The notes beneath the pieces are model-generated. The model was given only the letters and a program-made list of their open reading frames with translations, ran no database searches and was not told the origin of the DNA. 64,000 bases of DNA from positions 1-64,000 of the forward strand of contig NZ_JAFLNE010000003.1 of assembly GCF_017313225.1 (NCBI RefSeq). Direction: 5' to 3'. A program made the translations under genes and the position numbers. This DNA is from Allomuricauda sp. CAU 1633. GTDB taxonomy: Bacteria; Bacteroidota; Bacteroidia; Flavobacteriales; Flavobacteriaceae. Each line of letters opens with the position of its first letter. The first letter of the stretch is position 1. Positions 1 through 10,543 of this stretch are shown here, in pieces.

Positions 1-1440
1 GAGGTCAACGGTAACATCCGTGGTGCCTTCGCTGATTGTCAATACGTTGCTCGGTGCATCCAGGGAGGCTCCCGTGATGTCGTCGTCACTGGCAGCGGCC
101 AGCTCCGCATCCGTGGCAAAGACCGCATCTAGGTCATCGCTCAAGAGTCCGCCCCCGTCAACAAGCTCCAGTACCGTACCGTTGAGACCCAAAGAGGTGT
201 TGAACTCGTTCCCAGCGTCCGTGTCACCATCCGCTGCAATGTGGTTGGCGATGTCAGTGGCATTGGTCGCAATATTGGTCGCGTTAGTTGCAATATCGGA
301 TGTGTTGGTGGTGATGTTCGTTGCATTAGTTGAAATGTCAGCTGTATTGGTCGCTATATCAGTTGTGTTCGTGGCGATGTTGGCAGCGTTGGCGGTCACA
401 CCTGCACTGTCGTCCAGGTCGCTCAGGTCAACGGTGACATCCGTGGTGCCCTCGCTTATCGTCAGGACGTTGCTAGGCGCATCCAACGAGGCCCCAGTGA
501 TGTCATCGTCACTGGCAGCGGCCAGCTCGGCATCCGTGGCGAAGACCGCATCTAGGTCGTCGCTCAAAAGACCGCCCCCGTCAACAAGCTCCAGAACCGT
601 CCCGTTGAGGCCCAATGAGGTGTTGTACTCGTTTCCGGCGTCTGTGTCACCATCCGCAGCTATGTGGTTGGCGATGTCAGTGGCATTGGTGGCGATATTT
701 GTTGTATTGGTTGCAATATCAGCCGTGTTTGTGGCAATGTCACTTGTGTTAGTGGCAATATCAGCAGCATTGGTCGCGATATCAGCCGTATTGGTGGCAA
801 TATCACTTGTGTTTGTTGCTATATCCGCTGAGTTCGTGGCGATGTTGGCGGCGTTGGCAGTAACACCGGCACTGTCGTCCAGGTCGCTCAGGTCAACCGT
901 CACATCGGTGGTGCCCTCGCTTATCGTCAAGACGTTGCTCGGTGCATCCAAAGAGGCTCCGGTTATATCAGAATCAATCAATGCTGCAATATCTGCTAAA
1001 GCCACAGCATAGGTGTTGGCATCCGAATCTGTTATTACAAAATTGGTGTTTGTTGCATCTATTCCGAAAGATGTAATAGTAGTATTGGTGTCTGTAAGCG
1101 TATCACTCAAGCTACTTAAATCAACATTTACACTCCCTCCATTTTCCAATGTCAATGTCAGCGTATTGGTAGCTCCGTCAAAAGTGAAACCTGTCAATTG
1201 CTGACCATCTGTGGAAGTCAACTCCCAAGAATCACCGTCCCAAAAATAAATGGTACCTGTATTGGTGTTGACATAGATATCTCCCATATCTACACCATTT
1301 GGGGTATTGGCACCAGGGCTGGAAACTGCTGTACCTTTTAAGACTTCACAATTGCATTGGTCTTGTAAAGTTACTGTGGTTTGAGAAAAGGCAATTCCTG
1401 TAGAGAAAAGTAGGATAAAGGCTAATATGCTCTTTTTCAT
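1..1440 (-). CDS. secreted repeat adhesin with heptad (IxxNTxx) stalks, 3' end cut by window
   Basis: The frame is open from an ATG at 1440 to position 1, so about 480 residues are visible and the C-terminus is missing. The N-terminus (MKKSILAFILLFSTGIAFSQ) is a clear signal peptide. About 120 residues follow that I cannot assign, including DIYVNTNTGTIYFWDG. Then come near-identical modules of 141 and 155 residues, each with a beta-rich part (ASLDAPSNVLTISEGTTDV), an uninterrupted heptad run (IATNTAD, IATNTSD) and a linker (GDTDAGNEYNTSLGLNG). The two runs have 9 and 7 heptads, which accounts for the 14-residue length difference. Ile at a and Asn at d match the IxxNTxx motif of trimeric autotransporter stalks. 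It is probably a surface-exposed trimeric fibre; a T9SS sorting domain may lie in the missing part. Function is inferred. Confidence 0.85.
   Translation of the reverse strand, partial: MKKSILAFILLFSTGIAFSQTTVTLQDQCNCEVLKGTAVSSPGANTPNGVDMGDIYVNTNTGTIYFWDGDSWELTSTDGQQLTGFTFDGATNTLTLTLENGGSVNVDLSSLSDTLTDTNTTITSFGIDATNTNFVITDSDANTYAVALADIAALIDSDITGASLDAPSNVLTISEGTTDVTVDLSDLDDSAGVTANAANIATNSADIATNTSDIATNTADIATNAADIATNTSDIATNTADIATNTTNIATNATDIANHIAADGDTDAGNEYNTSLGLNGTVLELVDGGGLLSDDLDAVFATDAELAAASDDDITGASLDAPSNVLTISEGTTDVTVDLSDLDDSAGVTANAANIATNTTDIATNTADISTNATNITTNTSDIATNATNIATNATDIANHIAADGDTDAGNEFNTSLGLNGTVLELVDGGGLLSDDLDAVFATDAELAAASDDDITGASLDAPSNVLTISEGTTDVTVDL
3..890 (-). repeat. two tandem adhesin modules (423 and 465 bp)
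   Basis: The same DNA block begins at 3, 426 and 891, giving periods of 423 and 465 bp. The 42-bp difference is exactly two 21-bp heptad codon sets. The copies are nearly identical at protein level (for example EYNTSLG against EFNTSLG), so the duplication is recent or kept uniform by recombination. Inside each module the 21-bp heptad units form a second, shorter repeat. Confidence 0.9.
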
Positions 1441-1970
1441 CGGGTTGATATTAGTTGAGGATCGTATTTTATGTGTTTTTTTAGTCTTTATAGTTTCGTT
1501 TTTCTGGCCAATTTTCTTTGGTTGACTAGATCAAATTCTATAGCACTCTACAAAATTACCTTTACTTATAGGGGTAAGAAATATTTGTTGTGTATGTCCT
1601 AAATCCTACTGTATAGGTTTCATATTTTGAGGTCTTGACCCTAAATATTTACCATTTTTTTAAGACCATTGGTCGATGAAACCAATAATAACAATGGCTA
1701 CAAGAAGTTTATTTTATACGAAAAGGACTACAAGTTTTTTTGAAAAAACGGAATCCTCTGTTGGCACAGTAAATTGCCATTGGTATTGACCTAAATTATA
1801 ATGGAAAGATTACCCATCAACATAACTGATTGATGGACAGAAGTTTTACCGTCAAATCTTTTATAAAAAGATTAAAAAAGTGGAAAAATAAACGAACAAG
1901 ACCCAATAAGGCCTAGTTATCTGGCCCTGAAAGGCTTTTTTAAGGATAGTACACCACAAGTAGACGTACC
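1441..1970. other. 530-bp intergenic region
   Basis: No convincing ORF or RNA gene is visible. The region is AT-rich and separates the end of the T9SS operon (stop at 1971) from the adhesin start at 1440. On the minus strand TAATTTTG at 1558-1551 fits the -7 consensus TAnnTTTG, but no TTG lies at the proper -33 distance, so it is only a weak promoter candidate. A short GC-rich inverted repeat near 1915-1935 has no T-tract and I do not call it a terminator. Confidence 0.5.
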
Positions 1971-3917
1971 TTATTCAAATATGATAAACTCTGATCTTCG
2001 GTTCAATTGATGTTCTTCTTCTGAGCAACGTACACCGTTTACACATTCGTTGACCAGTCTGGTTTCACCAAAACCTTCTCCTTGAAGTCTATCTGAAGAA
2101 ATTCCTTTGGAAATCATGTAGTTAACTGTTGATTCTGCCCGCATTTGGGATAACCAAAGGTTGTAGGCATCAACACCACGACTGTCTGTATGGGAGTTGA
2201 CCTTTATTTTTAAGCTGGGGTATTTTTCCATGGCCACAATTACCTTTTGAATTTCTATTTCTGCATCAGGTCGAATGTTGTATTTGTTCAAATCAAAATA
2301 GATGGTACTCAGTTGAAGAAGCTTTGCCAAATCGTCCCCAAATCCACCAGTAACTACATCCCTTTCTAAATAAAAGTCAATAATTCTTGGTTTGCCATCT
2401 GATATATTCAGATATTCCTCGGCAGGCACATAACCATCGCGGGATGCTCTAACGAAATTACCTTTGGAACAATCCAATTGCAACGTATAATTCCCCTTGG
2501 AATCTGTAATGGTAGAGGAAACCTCTTTGTTTTCTTCATCAATGACCATTACAGTTGCTCCGGGCAAAACCTCATTGGATATACGGTCTCTTACCGTACC
2601 GGTAATATCTTGTATGCAATCTAGTACCAAAGGTTCATTCTCCACGAACTCATAAATATCGTCCTCACCCATGCCTCCTTCCCTATTGGATGAAAAATAG
2701 CCTTGCTTGGTTTCTGGATTAAAAATATAGGCAAAGTCATCCAATGGGCTATTTATCGGTTTACCCACATTTACCACAGGTTGGTCATAGTCATCAAAGG
2801 CTATTTTTGTTGCAAAGACATCCAATCCTCCCAAACCTTGGTGTCCATCAGAAGAAAAATAGAGCACGCCATCTTTTGTAATGGATGGGAAGGTCTCCCT
2901 GGCCCTAGTATTGATGTTTTCACCCAAGTTAACAATGGGTCCATACGTGCCATCACCAATAATTTCGGTCATGAAAATGTCGGACTCCCCATAACTTCCC
3001 GGCATGTCCGAAACAAAATACAGTCTTTTTCCATCTGGACTTAATACAGGGTGCGCTACGGAATATGAATCATTATTGAATGGGAGCTCAATTACATTGG
3101 TCCATTCCCCATCAATATATTCTGCACTATAAATCTTAAGACGGATGATTCCACTTTCGTCTTTATATTTTTTCCCATCCAAAAAATTGTTTCGGGTAAA
3201 GTATAAGGTCGTACCATCTTTGGTTACCGTTGACGTAGATTCATGGAGCCTTGTATTTACATCACCTTCCAATTTTACCACTCGATCACTAGAGATGCTA
3301 TCCACATTGACCTTATAGAGATCTAAAAAGTCTTTTGAGGTCCATGTATGTCTATAGCGAGCCAAATTTCCTGTGTCTCGGTCGGAAGCAAAAATGAGTC
3401 CCTTTTCGTAAAAAGAGGCTGCAAAATCCGAGTATTTACTATTATAGGGAAAAGGCTTTACCGAATATCGACCTGAATTGGCCTCAATCTTGGCCATGTA
3501 GTCGTCATCAAAATCTCCTTCAGTGGAGGTCATTTCCCTGAACTTCTTCATCATGGTGGTAGCCTCGTCGTATTTCCCCAACGATTTTAAACTTTGGGCA
3601 TATCGGAAGATGTAATCAGGACTTATTTTATCAGGAAAGTTTTCTTCCAGTCTCTGATAAATGTCGGCAGCTTCTTCATATTGGGCGTTAAAATAGTAGG
3701 AATTACCAAGCCGTTTCAACAAATCGGAGGAAACATAGCCCTTATCCAAGACTTTTTTATAGATATCGATAGCTGGTCTAAAAGAATATTCCTCATATCG
3801 ATCATCTGCCTTGGCCTTTACCTTAGCCTGCCGCCGATCTGGAATACTGTCCTGTGCAAGCATGTTTGCCGCACAACCTGAAAATACAATAAGAAATATG
3901 AGTATTCTTCTTAACAT
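1971..3917 (-). CDS. OmpA-family protein with TPR, beta-propeller and CRD domains (PorE-like)
   Basis: This 648-residue protein has, in order: a signal peptide (possibly a lipoprotein signal, FSGC); TPR-like helices at about 35-130; a PD40/WD40-like propeller at about 150-430 with repeats such as LSPDGKRLYFVSD and YFSSDGHQGLGGLDVF; a carboxypeptidase-regulatory fold at about 437-485 (DITGTVRDRISNEVLPGAT); and an OmpA C-terminal peptidoglycan-binding domain at about 535-648 (IYFDLNKYNIRPDA, HTDSRG, NRRSEFIIF). That order is the one described for PorE of the T9SS and for OmpA-like partners of PorP/SprF. It probably anchors an outer-membrane assembly to peptidoglycan. It is the last gene of a three-gene operon, 11 bp after the PorP/SprF gene. 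The exact T9SS role is inferred. Confidence 0.9.
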   Translation of the reverse strand: MLRRILIFLIVFSGCAANMLAQDSIPDRRQAKVKAKADDRYEEYSFRPAIDIYKKVLDKGYVSSDLLKRLGNSYYFNAQYEEAADIYQRLEENFPDKISPDYIFRYAQSLKSLGKYDEATTMMKKFREMTSTEGDFDDDYMAKIEANSGRYSVKPFPYNSKYSDFAASFYEKGLIFASDRDTGNLARYRHTWTSKDFLDLYKVNVDSISSDRVVKLEGDVNTRLHESTSTVTKDGTTLYFTRNNFLDGKKYKDESGIIRLKIYSAEYIDGEWTNVIELPFNNDSYSVAHPVLSPDGKRLYFVSDMPGSYGESDIFMTEIIGDGTYGPIVNLGENINTRARETFPSITKDGVLYFSSDGHQGLGGLDVFATKIAFDDYDQPVVNVGKPINSPLDDFAYIFNPETKQGYFSSNREGGMGEDDIYEFVENEPLVLDCIQDITGTVRDRISNEVLPGATVMVIDEENKEVSSTITDSKGNYTLQLDCSKGNFVRASRDGYVPAEEYLNISDGKPRIIDFYLERDVVTGGFGDDLAKLLQLSTIYFDLNKYNIRPDAEIEIQKVIVAMEKYPSLKIKVNSHTDSRGVDAYNLWLSQMRAESTVNYMISKGISSDRLQGEGFGETRLVNECVNGVRCSEEEHQLNRRSEFIIFE

Positions 3918-3928
3918 CTTAACCTATA

Positions 3929-4879
3929 TTAAAAGAATCTGGGTGATACTGTTCTTTGAAATGATTTTAACAACTCCAACCTCAGAAATATCTCAAAGGA
4001 ACCATCGTTGAACTGGGTCCCTCCCAATTCAGTGGTCTCCCTGTCATATGCCAAACCAATCATAAGCTGGTCAGTTATCTGAAAGCCTGCCAAGGCACTT
4101 ACCGCCGCATCCCATCTATACGCTGCACCAAAACTAAACTTGTCTGCAAACAGAAAATTAGCAGAAAGGTCAACCTGCAAAGGTGCCCCTCCAACTGCTT
4201 TGGTAAGCAGTGCGGGCTTAAACTTCAGGTCCGCTCCTATATCAAAGACATACCCTGTTATTAAATATAGATTGACTTGCTGTGCGGATAGGAAATTTAC
4301 CGAGTTGGCATCTCCTCCACTATTGTCAAAATATTCTGTTTCCAAAATGTTCGGAGCCGAGACCCCCACATAAAACTTGTCCGTATGATAATACAGCCCC
4401 AATCCAAAATTGGGTGTAAACTGGTTATCAATATTGTCTTGCTGCACCACTTCTTGATCAAAGTTGCGTAGCCCATTGAAGTCCAAACTTATCATATTTC
4501 CTCCCATCTTCAATCCGAAAGAAAGTTTTGCTTCCCTTGCAAACTCCAACGTATAGGAGACCACGGCATCCAAATAGGTCTGTTGTACCACGCCATCCCC
4601 AATATTATCATTAACTACGGACACCCCATACCCTAATCTACTGTTTCTGATTGGGGAATGAAGGTTGAGGGTAAACGTTTCGGGAGCGCCATCCAAGCCA
4701 ACCCATTGTGACCGATACAGTCCTGCGAAGCTTAATTGTCCCCTGGAACCAGCGTAAGCAGGATTAACCGTCAATGTGTTGAACATGTATTGCGTATATT
4801 GCGCATCTTGCTGGGCCACAAGCCCCTGAAATACAAATCCTATAAATAAAACTGGAATTAAAATGTGTTTCTTGATCAT
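3929..4879 (-). CDS. PorP/SprF family type IX secretion membrane protein
   Basis: The 316-residue product has a signal peptide (MIKKHILIPVLFIGFVFQGLVAQ) followed by the family opening QDAQYTQYMFNTLTVNPAYAG. The rest shows alternating beta-strand patterns with many aromatic residues and ends in F (PRFF), as expected of an outer-membrane beta-barrel. In Flavobacterium SprF is needed to deliver the SprB adhesin, and PorP/SprF paralogues usually sit next to their own large type B sorting-domain substrate. Here the gene lies 14 bp after such a substrate and 11 bp before the OmpA-like protein, so it is probably the dedicated outer-membrane partner of that adhesin. Confidence 0.92.
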   Translation of the reverse strand: MIKKHILIPVLFIGFVFQGLVAQQDAQYTQYMFNTLTVNPAYAGSRGQLSFAGLYRSQWVGLDGAPETFTLNLHSPIRNSRLGYGVSVVNDNIGDGVVQQTYLDAVVSYTLEFAREAKLSFGLKMGGNMISLDFNGLRNFDQEVVQQDNIDNQFTPNFGLGLYYHTDKFYVGVSAPNILETEYFDNSGGDANSVNFLSAQQVNLYLITGYVFDIGADLKFKPALLTKAVGGAPLQVDLSANFLFADKFSFGAAYRWDAAVSALAGFQITDQLMIGLAYDRETTELGGTQFNDGSFEIFLRLELLKSFQRTVSPRFF

Positions 4880-4893
4880 CCTACATCAATGTG

Positions 4894-7800
4894 TTACCTG
4901 CTTATATATATGTATTCGGAGTCTGTAAAAGTGCCCTTGTCCGTAACGTATTCAAAAATATAAAAATATACTCCTGCGGGAAGGTAATTATCATTTCCAA
5001 ATCCCGATTTAGCCCTTGACCGGCCATCAAATACATTATTGATATTGTTATAGTTCTTTCCTTCATAGACCGCTGTACCCCATCGATTGAAAATCTTGAG
5101 AGTGCTTGATTTTACTTTGTCGAGACCCCTAATGAAAAGGAAATCATTCTTTAAATCCCCATTTGGCGTCACCAATTGGTTCACAGCAACATCCTCTATT
5201 GAAACTGTCACAGTAGCTGTATCACAATTATCTGGATTTGCTGCTTCGCAAATGGTATATTCAATGATGTAGATACCTTCTTCCAATTCAGGTGCCACAG
5301 TGACACTTCCATCTTCATTTATGGTCAAGTCACCTGTTGGGCTCGAGGTCAATATTACCTCTATAAGCGATATGGGGGCACCATTAAGGGTATCGTTCCC
5401 CAATATATCACTGCCCTCAATCACCCCACCAGAACTGTCTGAAGTATACCCATCATCCACCGCATCAATAATGTTTACCATTTCAGGGCCCACTTCAACG
5501 GTGACCGTAGCGGTATCACAGTTGTCTACATTGGCAATTTCACAAATTGTATAATCTATGGTATAGGTGCCCTCTGGTGTCCCAGGGACCACACTGACGC
5601 TTCCATCATCATTAACCATAAGTTGGTCTGTAGGTGTGGAGCTAAGGAGTACATCTTCCAAAGTAGTTTCTTCCCCATTGAGGGTATCGTTAGAGAGTAC
5701 GTTGCTATCTGCAATCACACCGCCATCACTACCTTCCACACTGAACGAATCGTCCACTGCATCGATCATATTATTCATGGCTGGCAGCACTTCAACCGTT
5801 ATGGTACCTGAATCACAATTATCCACATTAGCAATCTCACAAATGGTATAATCTATGGTATAAGTACCCTCGGTAGTACCAGGAGTAACAGTCACACTTC
5901 CATCTTCATTTATGGTGAGTTCGTCCGTAGAGCTTGTCGTAAGGATTACATTTTCCAAGGTAACAGGCTCTCCATTCAGGGTATCATTGGACAGGACATT
6001 GCTATCTGCAATGGTTCCTCCATCAGAACCTTCAATAGAATATTGATCATCTACAGCATCGATAGCATTGGGGCCAATTTGTATGGTAACCGTTGCCGAA
6101 GCACAAACCGCTGGGTCTGGTATAACATTACACACCTCGTATACTACTGTGACCGTGGAATTAGACTCTGACTCAGTAGGCGTATAGGTCATAATACCTG
6201 TATCTGCATCAAAGGAAACGGTGCCCGTGGCATCGCCACCTATCCTCGTTAAACTCGTTGTACCTAAATTGTTGGTATCATTGTTTGGCAGATAGTCATC
6301 ATTCTCCAGAATATTTATAGCTACTTGGGTAAGTGCAGGTGTTGATCCTGAATCATCATTTGCTGTTGCTACCAATGGGTTAGGGTCTGTACCATTTGGA
6401 TTTCCATCGTCATCGCAATCCAAAGCCTCCCAATCTGCAGTGGGTTCCAAAGTAACACTATCGGGATTATAATCGCAGGGATCCAATGGATCTGTACCAT
6501 CATCTACTTCATCCTCATTGGTCACCCCGTCACCATCACAATCCGTATTTTTCCATTCGTCGGAAGGATCTACGGTTTGACTGCTCAAAATAAAGTCACA
6601 TGGATCTGTTGGGTCGGTACCGTCGTCCTCTTCATAATCATCAGTAACACCATCGCCGTCAGTATCTTCATCATCTGGTTCTTCTTCTCCTGAACCTCCA
6701 TCATCTGGGTCTAAATAATCTGGGGTACCATCGTCATCAGTATCATCATTGGTAGGGTCGCCGTTGCCATCCGCATCCTCATCAGGAGTAGCAATTCCAT
6801 CCCCATCATCATCTATATCACGGTAGTTTACATCTTCCGTACCATCTGTATCGGGAAGGTCAGTGGCGGGATTATCAATTTCATCGTTTACATCGAAGCC
6901 ATCATTCACATCACTGCCTTCATAACCATCGTCCAAACCGTCCCCATCCGTATCGGTTCCGGTATATTGTTGGTCTGGAATACCGTCAAAATTGAAATCG
7001 TTCCCTTCGTTGTTGTCCGGTACCCAATCGTTATCAGTATCATCATCAAGGTAATCCGGTGTGCCATCGCCATCGGTATCTTCAAGGTCAAGCCCCGCAT
7101 CTCCTTCTCCTTCGTAGGCATCATCTAGACCATCATTGTCCGTATCGTTTCCAGTTGGCGGAACATAATCAAAAGTTGGCTGCGCTTCTACGTTGTCCGG
7201 AATACCATCATTGTCGCTATCAATATCCAATCTATCCGGGTAGCTATCATTATCACTGTCAATATCCACACTAAAGTTGATGGTCTGTGGGTTATTGAAG
7301 TTATCCAAACATCCAAATTCAATACCGGCTTGTCTCGCAACCGTTGTTGTGAAATTATCACTGGTATCGACTGGTTGAATACCAAAACGGAAAACAAATG
7401 AGTCAATATTTACAAACTCAACCGCAACATTCACGGAAGGATTTTGATTGGAAATACCATCATATTCTTGGCTTCCCCCATGGATCAACAACCCTCCGGA
7501 AGTATTTTGAACCGTTATTTCATTGTTCTGGTCTATGGTATAGTTTGCCGGCGTGTTGAAACGATTGTATTCTTGATAGCGCTCGTTTCCATCTACATCG
7601 ATGAAATTCGCTATTAATTCTTCTTGAATCACTGGATTATTGGTACCCGAATTGACCAACGTGATTTTGAAATCTACGTAAGGTCTACTTTCCTCTGATG
7701 TTGTGGTAAAGACTATCTCAGGTTTAAAAAATTGGGGGTCAGTGGCATTCTGATCTAAAATCTCAATTTGCCCATTGACCACTTTATCAATGACCACAAG

Positions 7801-8442
7801 GGCATCAAGTTCTTCGGTTACGTTCGCATAACGGTACATGGCACCTTCGGAGAGTGCGGTCCCTGATTCCAATATAGGTGTTGCTCCAAAATTAAGATTG
7901 GGCACTGTACTACAGTCATAATCCGTACTCAGAACACTTGACTCATTTTGGTCGAGTATGCCATCATTGTCCGAATCAATATCCAAATAATCGTTCACCC
8001 CGTCCTTATCGGTATCGATTGGGATTATGCCTTCGCCAGCACCGGGAGAAGATTCATAACTATCATCGAGTCCATTACCATCCGTATCTTCACCAGAAGG
8101 CAAGTTGAATGAAAATGGGCCTTGTGCCTCATAATTATCAAACAAACCGTCATTATCTGAGTCAATATCCAAGTGGTTGGGTATACCATCCCCATCAGCA
8201 TCGACTCCTCCTTCAACAGTGTCTAGTATACCATCATTGTCATCATCAATGTCAATGACATCGGGTATACCATCGCCATCGGTATCAACTTCGGTATCAT
8301 CCAAAAGTGTATACTTGGCGAAATTTGCTTTGCCTGAAGTTTCAACAGGTAAGACTGGAGCGGAATATATGGGCAATCCCAAAATTGAAAGAAACCATAC
8401 CAATAGGCTCTTTCTAAAATTCAAGAAAGTAATTTTTTCCAT
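4894..8442 (-). CDS. large T9SS type B sorting-domain adhesin with thrombospondin type 3 repeats
   Basis: The protein has 1182 residues. A signal peptide (about 1-28) is followed by Asp-rich thrombospondin type 3 calcium-binding repeats ([19 protein letters not shown] and similar) at about 50-170 and 390-690, interrupted by a globular segment at about 175-385 with isolated cysteines. Residues about 700-1090 hold Ig/cadherin-like modules starting NAIDAVDD, with three 99-residue copies. The last 90 residues ([31 protein letters not shown]) are the gliding-motility-associated C-terminal domain, the type B T9SS sorting signal. It should be exported by the T9SS and held at the surface by the downstream PorP/SprF protein. 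It begins the operon. Adhesion or gliding is inferred; it is much shorter than SprB. Confidence 0.93.
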   Translation of the reverse strand: MEKITFLNFRKSLLVWFLSILGLPIYSAPVLPVETSGKANFAKYTLLDDTEVDTDGDGIPDVIDIDDDNDGILDTVEGGVDADGDGIPNHLDIDSDNDGLFDNYEAQGPFSFNLPSGEDTDGNGLDDSYESSPGAGEGIIPIDTDKDGVNDYLDIDSDNDGILDQNESSVLSTDYDCSTVPNLNFGATPILESGTALSEGAMYRYANVTEELDALVVIDKVVNGQIEILDQNATDPQFFKPEIVFTTTSEESRPYVDFKITLVNSGTNNPVIQEELIANFIDVDGNERYQEYNRFNTPANYTIDQNNEITVQNTSGGLLIHGGSQEYDGISNQNPSVNVAVEFVNIDSFVFRFGIQPVDTSDNFTTTVARQAGIEFGCLDNFNNPQTINFSVDIDSDNDSYPDRLDIDSDNDGIPDNVEAQPTFDYVPPTGNDTDNDGLDDAYEGEGDAGLDLEDTDGDGTPDYLDDDTDNDWVPDNNEGNDFNFDGIPDQQYTGTDTDGDGLDDGYEGSDVNDGFDVNDEIDNPATDLPDTDGTEDVNYRDIDDDGDGIATPDEDADGNGDPTNDDTDDDGTPDYLDPDDGGSGEEEPDDEDTDGDGVTDDYEEDDGTDPTDPCDFILSSQTVDPSDEWKNTDCDGDGVTNEDEVDDGTDPLDPCDYNPDSVTLEPTADWEALDCDDDGNPNGTDPNPLVATANDDSGSTPALTQVAINILENDDYLPNNDTNNLGTTSLTRIGGDATGTVSFDADTGIMTYTPTESESNSTVTVVYEVCNVIPDPAVCASATVTIQIGPNAIDAVDDQYSIEGSDGGTIADSNVLSNDTLNGEPVTLENVILTTSSTDELTINEDGSVTVTPGTTEGTYTIDYTICEIANVDNCDSGTITVEVLPAMNNMIDAVDDSFSVEGSDGGVIADSNVLSNDTLNGEETTLEDVLLSSTPTDQLMVNDDGSVSVVPGTPEGTYTIDYTICEIANVDNCDTATVTVEVGPEMVNIIDAVDDGYTSDSSGGVIEGSDILGNDTLNGAPISLIEVILTSSPTGDLTINEDGSVTVAPELEEGIYIIEYTICEAANPDNCDTATVTVSIEDVAVNQLVTPNGDLKNDFLFIRGLDKVKSSTLKIFNRWGTAVYEGKNYNNINNVFDGRSRAKSGFGNDNYLPAGVYFYIFEYVTDKGTFTDSEYIYISR
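5170..6060 (-). repeat. three tandem 297-bp repeats encoding 99-residue Ig/cadherin-like modules
   Basis: The codons for DAVDD start at 6060, 5763 and 5466 (minus strand), an exact 297-bp period. Each module contains the pattern [12 protein letters not shown], then INEDGSVTV, then [16 protein letters not shown]. The third copy is the most divergent. A related but diverged module lies upstream around 6070-6350. Confidence 0.9.
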
Positions 8443-8845
8443 AAATGATAAGTTTTGGTCAACTAATCACCATGGCCAGTAGTTCTCGTAAGTGTAAGAA
8501 AATTGGGGATTTTCTTGTTAAAACAGTGCCAAGTTATGCGTTATGACACCTCAGAATAATAATGGTCACATAATTAGTGCATTTATAGCTAACCGCCTAT
8601 TTTTATCGATAAAAAGCGAATTACACATTATTAGTTACCACATTATTTCCATTGCCGGGTTCTTAAAGGAAGTTTGCTTTTGCAATCTCAATAAAAACCA
8701 CAACAAAGGGGAAAAATACTTTACTTTTTTGTTTTACCTAACCATCCCGACCTTATTTTTTTCCAATAATATCAACAATCACCAATCTTTTAACAAATGG
8801 GTGCCATAAGTTATAATTACCCTATTTTTGCCGAAATTTTTGTCG
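8443..8845. other. divergent intergenic region between T9SS operon and prfC
   Basis: Very AT-rich and without a convincing gene. It must hold the promoters for the minus-strand adhesin operon and plus-strand prfC. For prfC, TATTTTTG at 8823-8830 fits the -7 consensus and lies 15 nt before the ATG at 8846, but I see no well-spaced TTG. I found no clear -7 box for the adhesin operon. The 88-codon ORF at 8543-8809 has low-complexity AT-driven composition and I do not accept it. Confidence 0.45.
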
Positions 8846-10435
8846 ATGGATTTTGAAAGGGAAATAGCAAGACGAAGGACTTTTGGGATTATCTCTCACC
8901 CAGATGCGGGTAAAACCACTTTAACTGAAAAACTCCTCTTGTTTGGAGGGGCTATACAGGAGGCCGGAGCTGTAAAAAGCAATAAAATAAAAAAGTCCGC
9001 CACCAGCGACTTCATGGAAATAGAGCGGCAAAGGGGAATTTCTGTGGCCACATCTGTCTTGGCTTTTATCTACAAGGACAAGAAAATCAATATTTTGGAT
9101 ACTCCGGGACACAAGGATTTTGCTGAAGATACCTTTAGGACATTGACCGCGGTGGACAGTGTTATTGTTGTTATTGACGTGGCCAAAGGTGTGGAGGAGC
9201 AGACCGAAAAATTGGTGGAAGTCTGCCGCATGCGAAACATCCCCATGATCGTGTTCATCAACAAATTAGATAGGGAAGGAAAAGATGCTTTTGACCTTTT
9301 GGACGAGGTGGAACAAAAATTAGGTCTGACCGTGACTCCTTTAAGTTTTCCCATTGGTATGGGGTATGACTTTAAAGGTATCTACAATATCTACGAGAAA
9401 AACATCAATCTTTTTAGTGGAAACAGTAAAAAGAACATCGAGGAAACCATCGCCTTTGATGATATTGATAGTCCAGAACTTGAAAAAATTATTGGAACCA
9501 ATGCAGCTGAGAATCTCAGAGACAATTTGGAATTGGTCAGTGGAGTTTATCCTGATTTTGATAAGGAAGCCTATTTAAAAGGGCAACTACAGCCCGTTTT
9601 CTTTGGTTCCGCCTTGAACAATTTTGGGGTACGCGAGCTTCTGGACTGCTTTGTGGAGATTGCTCCTCCTCCTAGGGCCAAGATGGCTGAAGAACGTTTG
9701 GTCAAAGCCAATGAAAAGGAGTTTTCTGGGTTTGTGTTTAAAATCCACGCCAATATGGATCCCAAACACCGCGACCGATTGGCCTTTATAAAAGTGGTTT
9801 CAGGCACTTTTGAACGAAACACTCCCTACTTGCATGTCCGAAATGATAAAAAGTTGAAATTCTCAAGTCCCAATGCATTTTTTGCAGAGAAGAAAGAGAT
9901 TGTGGATGTTTCTTACCCCGGTGACATTGTAGGTCTCCATGATACTGGAAATTTTAAAATCGGAGATACACTTACCAGCGGAGAAAAACTTTATTATAAA
10001 GGTATACCCAGCTTTTCACCAGAACATTTTAGGTATATCAATAATGCAGACCCCATGAAAGCGAAGCAATTGTACAAAGGCATAGACCAACTTATGGACG
10101 AAGGTGTGGCCCAGTTGTTCACCTTGGAAATGAACGGAAGAAAGGTCATCGGGACAGTGGGGGCCCTGCAATATGAAGTCATCCAATACCGATTGGAGCA
10201 CGAATACGGTGCCAAATGCACCTATGAAAACTTCCCAGTACACAAAGCATGTTGGGTAGAACCTGAGGATGTAAAAAATGAAGAATTCCAAGAGTTTAAA
10301 CGGGTAAAACAAAAGTTCTTGGCTACGGACAAAAAGGGTCAACTAGTATTTCTGGCTGATTCCCCCTTCTCCTTACAGATGACGCAGCAAAAGTATCCTT
10401 CAGTAAAACTACACTATACTTCGGAGTTTGAGTAA
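8846..10435 (+). CDS. prfC: peptide chain release factor 3 (RF3)
   Basis: RF3 is the translational GTPase that recycles RF1/RF2 from ribosomes after peptide release. The start chosen is the ATG at 8846 (MDFEREIARRRTFGII), giving 529 residues, the usual length; an upstream TTG at 8828 overlaps a probable -7 box. GTPase motifs are intact: G1 SHPDAGKTT near residue 17, the switch region with RGISVATSV, G3 DTPGHKDF and G4 NKLD. The C-terminal region with FFGSALNNFGV and later GALQYEVIQYRLEHEY is typical of RF3. It stands as an independent gene, divergent from the adhesin operon. Confidence 0.97.
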   Translation: MDFEREIARRRTFGIISHPDAGKTTLTEKLLLFGGAIQEAGAVKSNKIKKSATSDFMEIERQRGISVATSVLAFIYKDKKINILDTPGHKDFAEDTFRTLTAVDSVIVVIDVAKGVEEQTEKLVEVCRMRNIPMIVFINKLDREGKDAFDLLDEVEQKLGLTVTPLSFPIGMGYDFKGIYNIYEKNINLFSGNSKKNIEETIAFDDIDSPELEKIIGTNAAENLRDNLELVSGVYPDFDKEAYLKGQLQPVFFGSALNNFGVRELLDCFVEIAPPPRAKMAEERLVKANEKEFSGFVFKIHANMDPKHRDRLAFIKVVSGTFERNTPYLHVRNDKKLKFSSPNAFFAEKKEIVDVSYPGDIVGLHDTGNFKIGDTLTSGEKLYYKGIPSFSPEHFRYINNADPMKAKQLYKGIDQLMDEGVAQLFTLEMNGRKVIGTVGALQYEVIQYRLEHEYGAKCTYENFPVHKACWVEPEDVKNEEFQEFKRVKQKFLATDKKGQLVFLADSPFSLQMTQQKYPSVKLHYTSEFE

Positions 10436-10543
10436 TAGCTAGTTACTTATTTAATGTGTTATCCTTCTGAAAATGAATTATTTGGATGAGGATGTGTCAT
10501 TTTTTTGTACTTTGTAGAGGATAACCAATAAATCAAAGATATT

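Noticed and set aside
234..860. Regular 21-bp units that could look like a CRISPR or minisatellite array
   Set aside because: The units have no spacers, keep a 3-base period and encode coiled-coil heptads in frame.
20..1012. Long plus-strand open frame of 330 codons over the adhesin repeats
   Set aside because: It is antisense to a continuous minus-strand frame with a signal peptide and recognisable heptads; its low-complexity Ser/Ala/Val content is a by-product of the repeats.
8543..8809. 88-codon plus-strand ORF in the adhesin/prfC spacer
   Set aside because: AT-driven composition, no recognisable fold, and it covers the region that must hold the divergent promoters.
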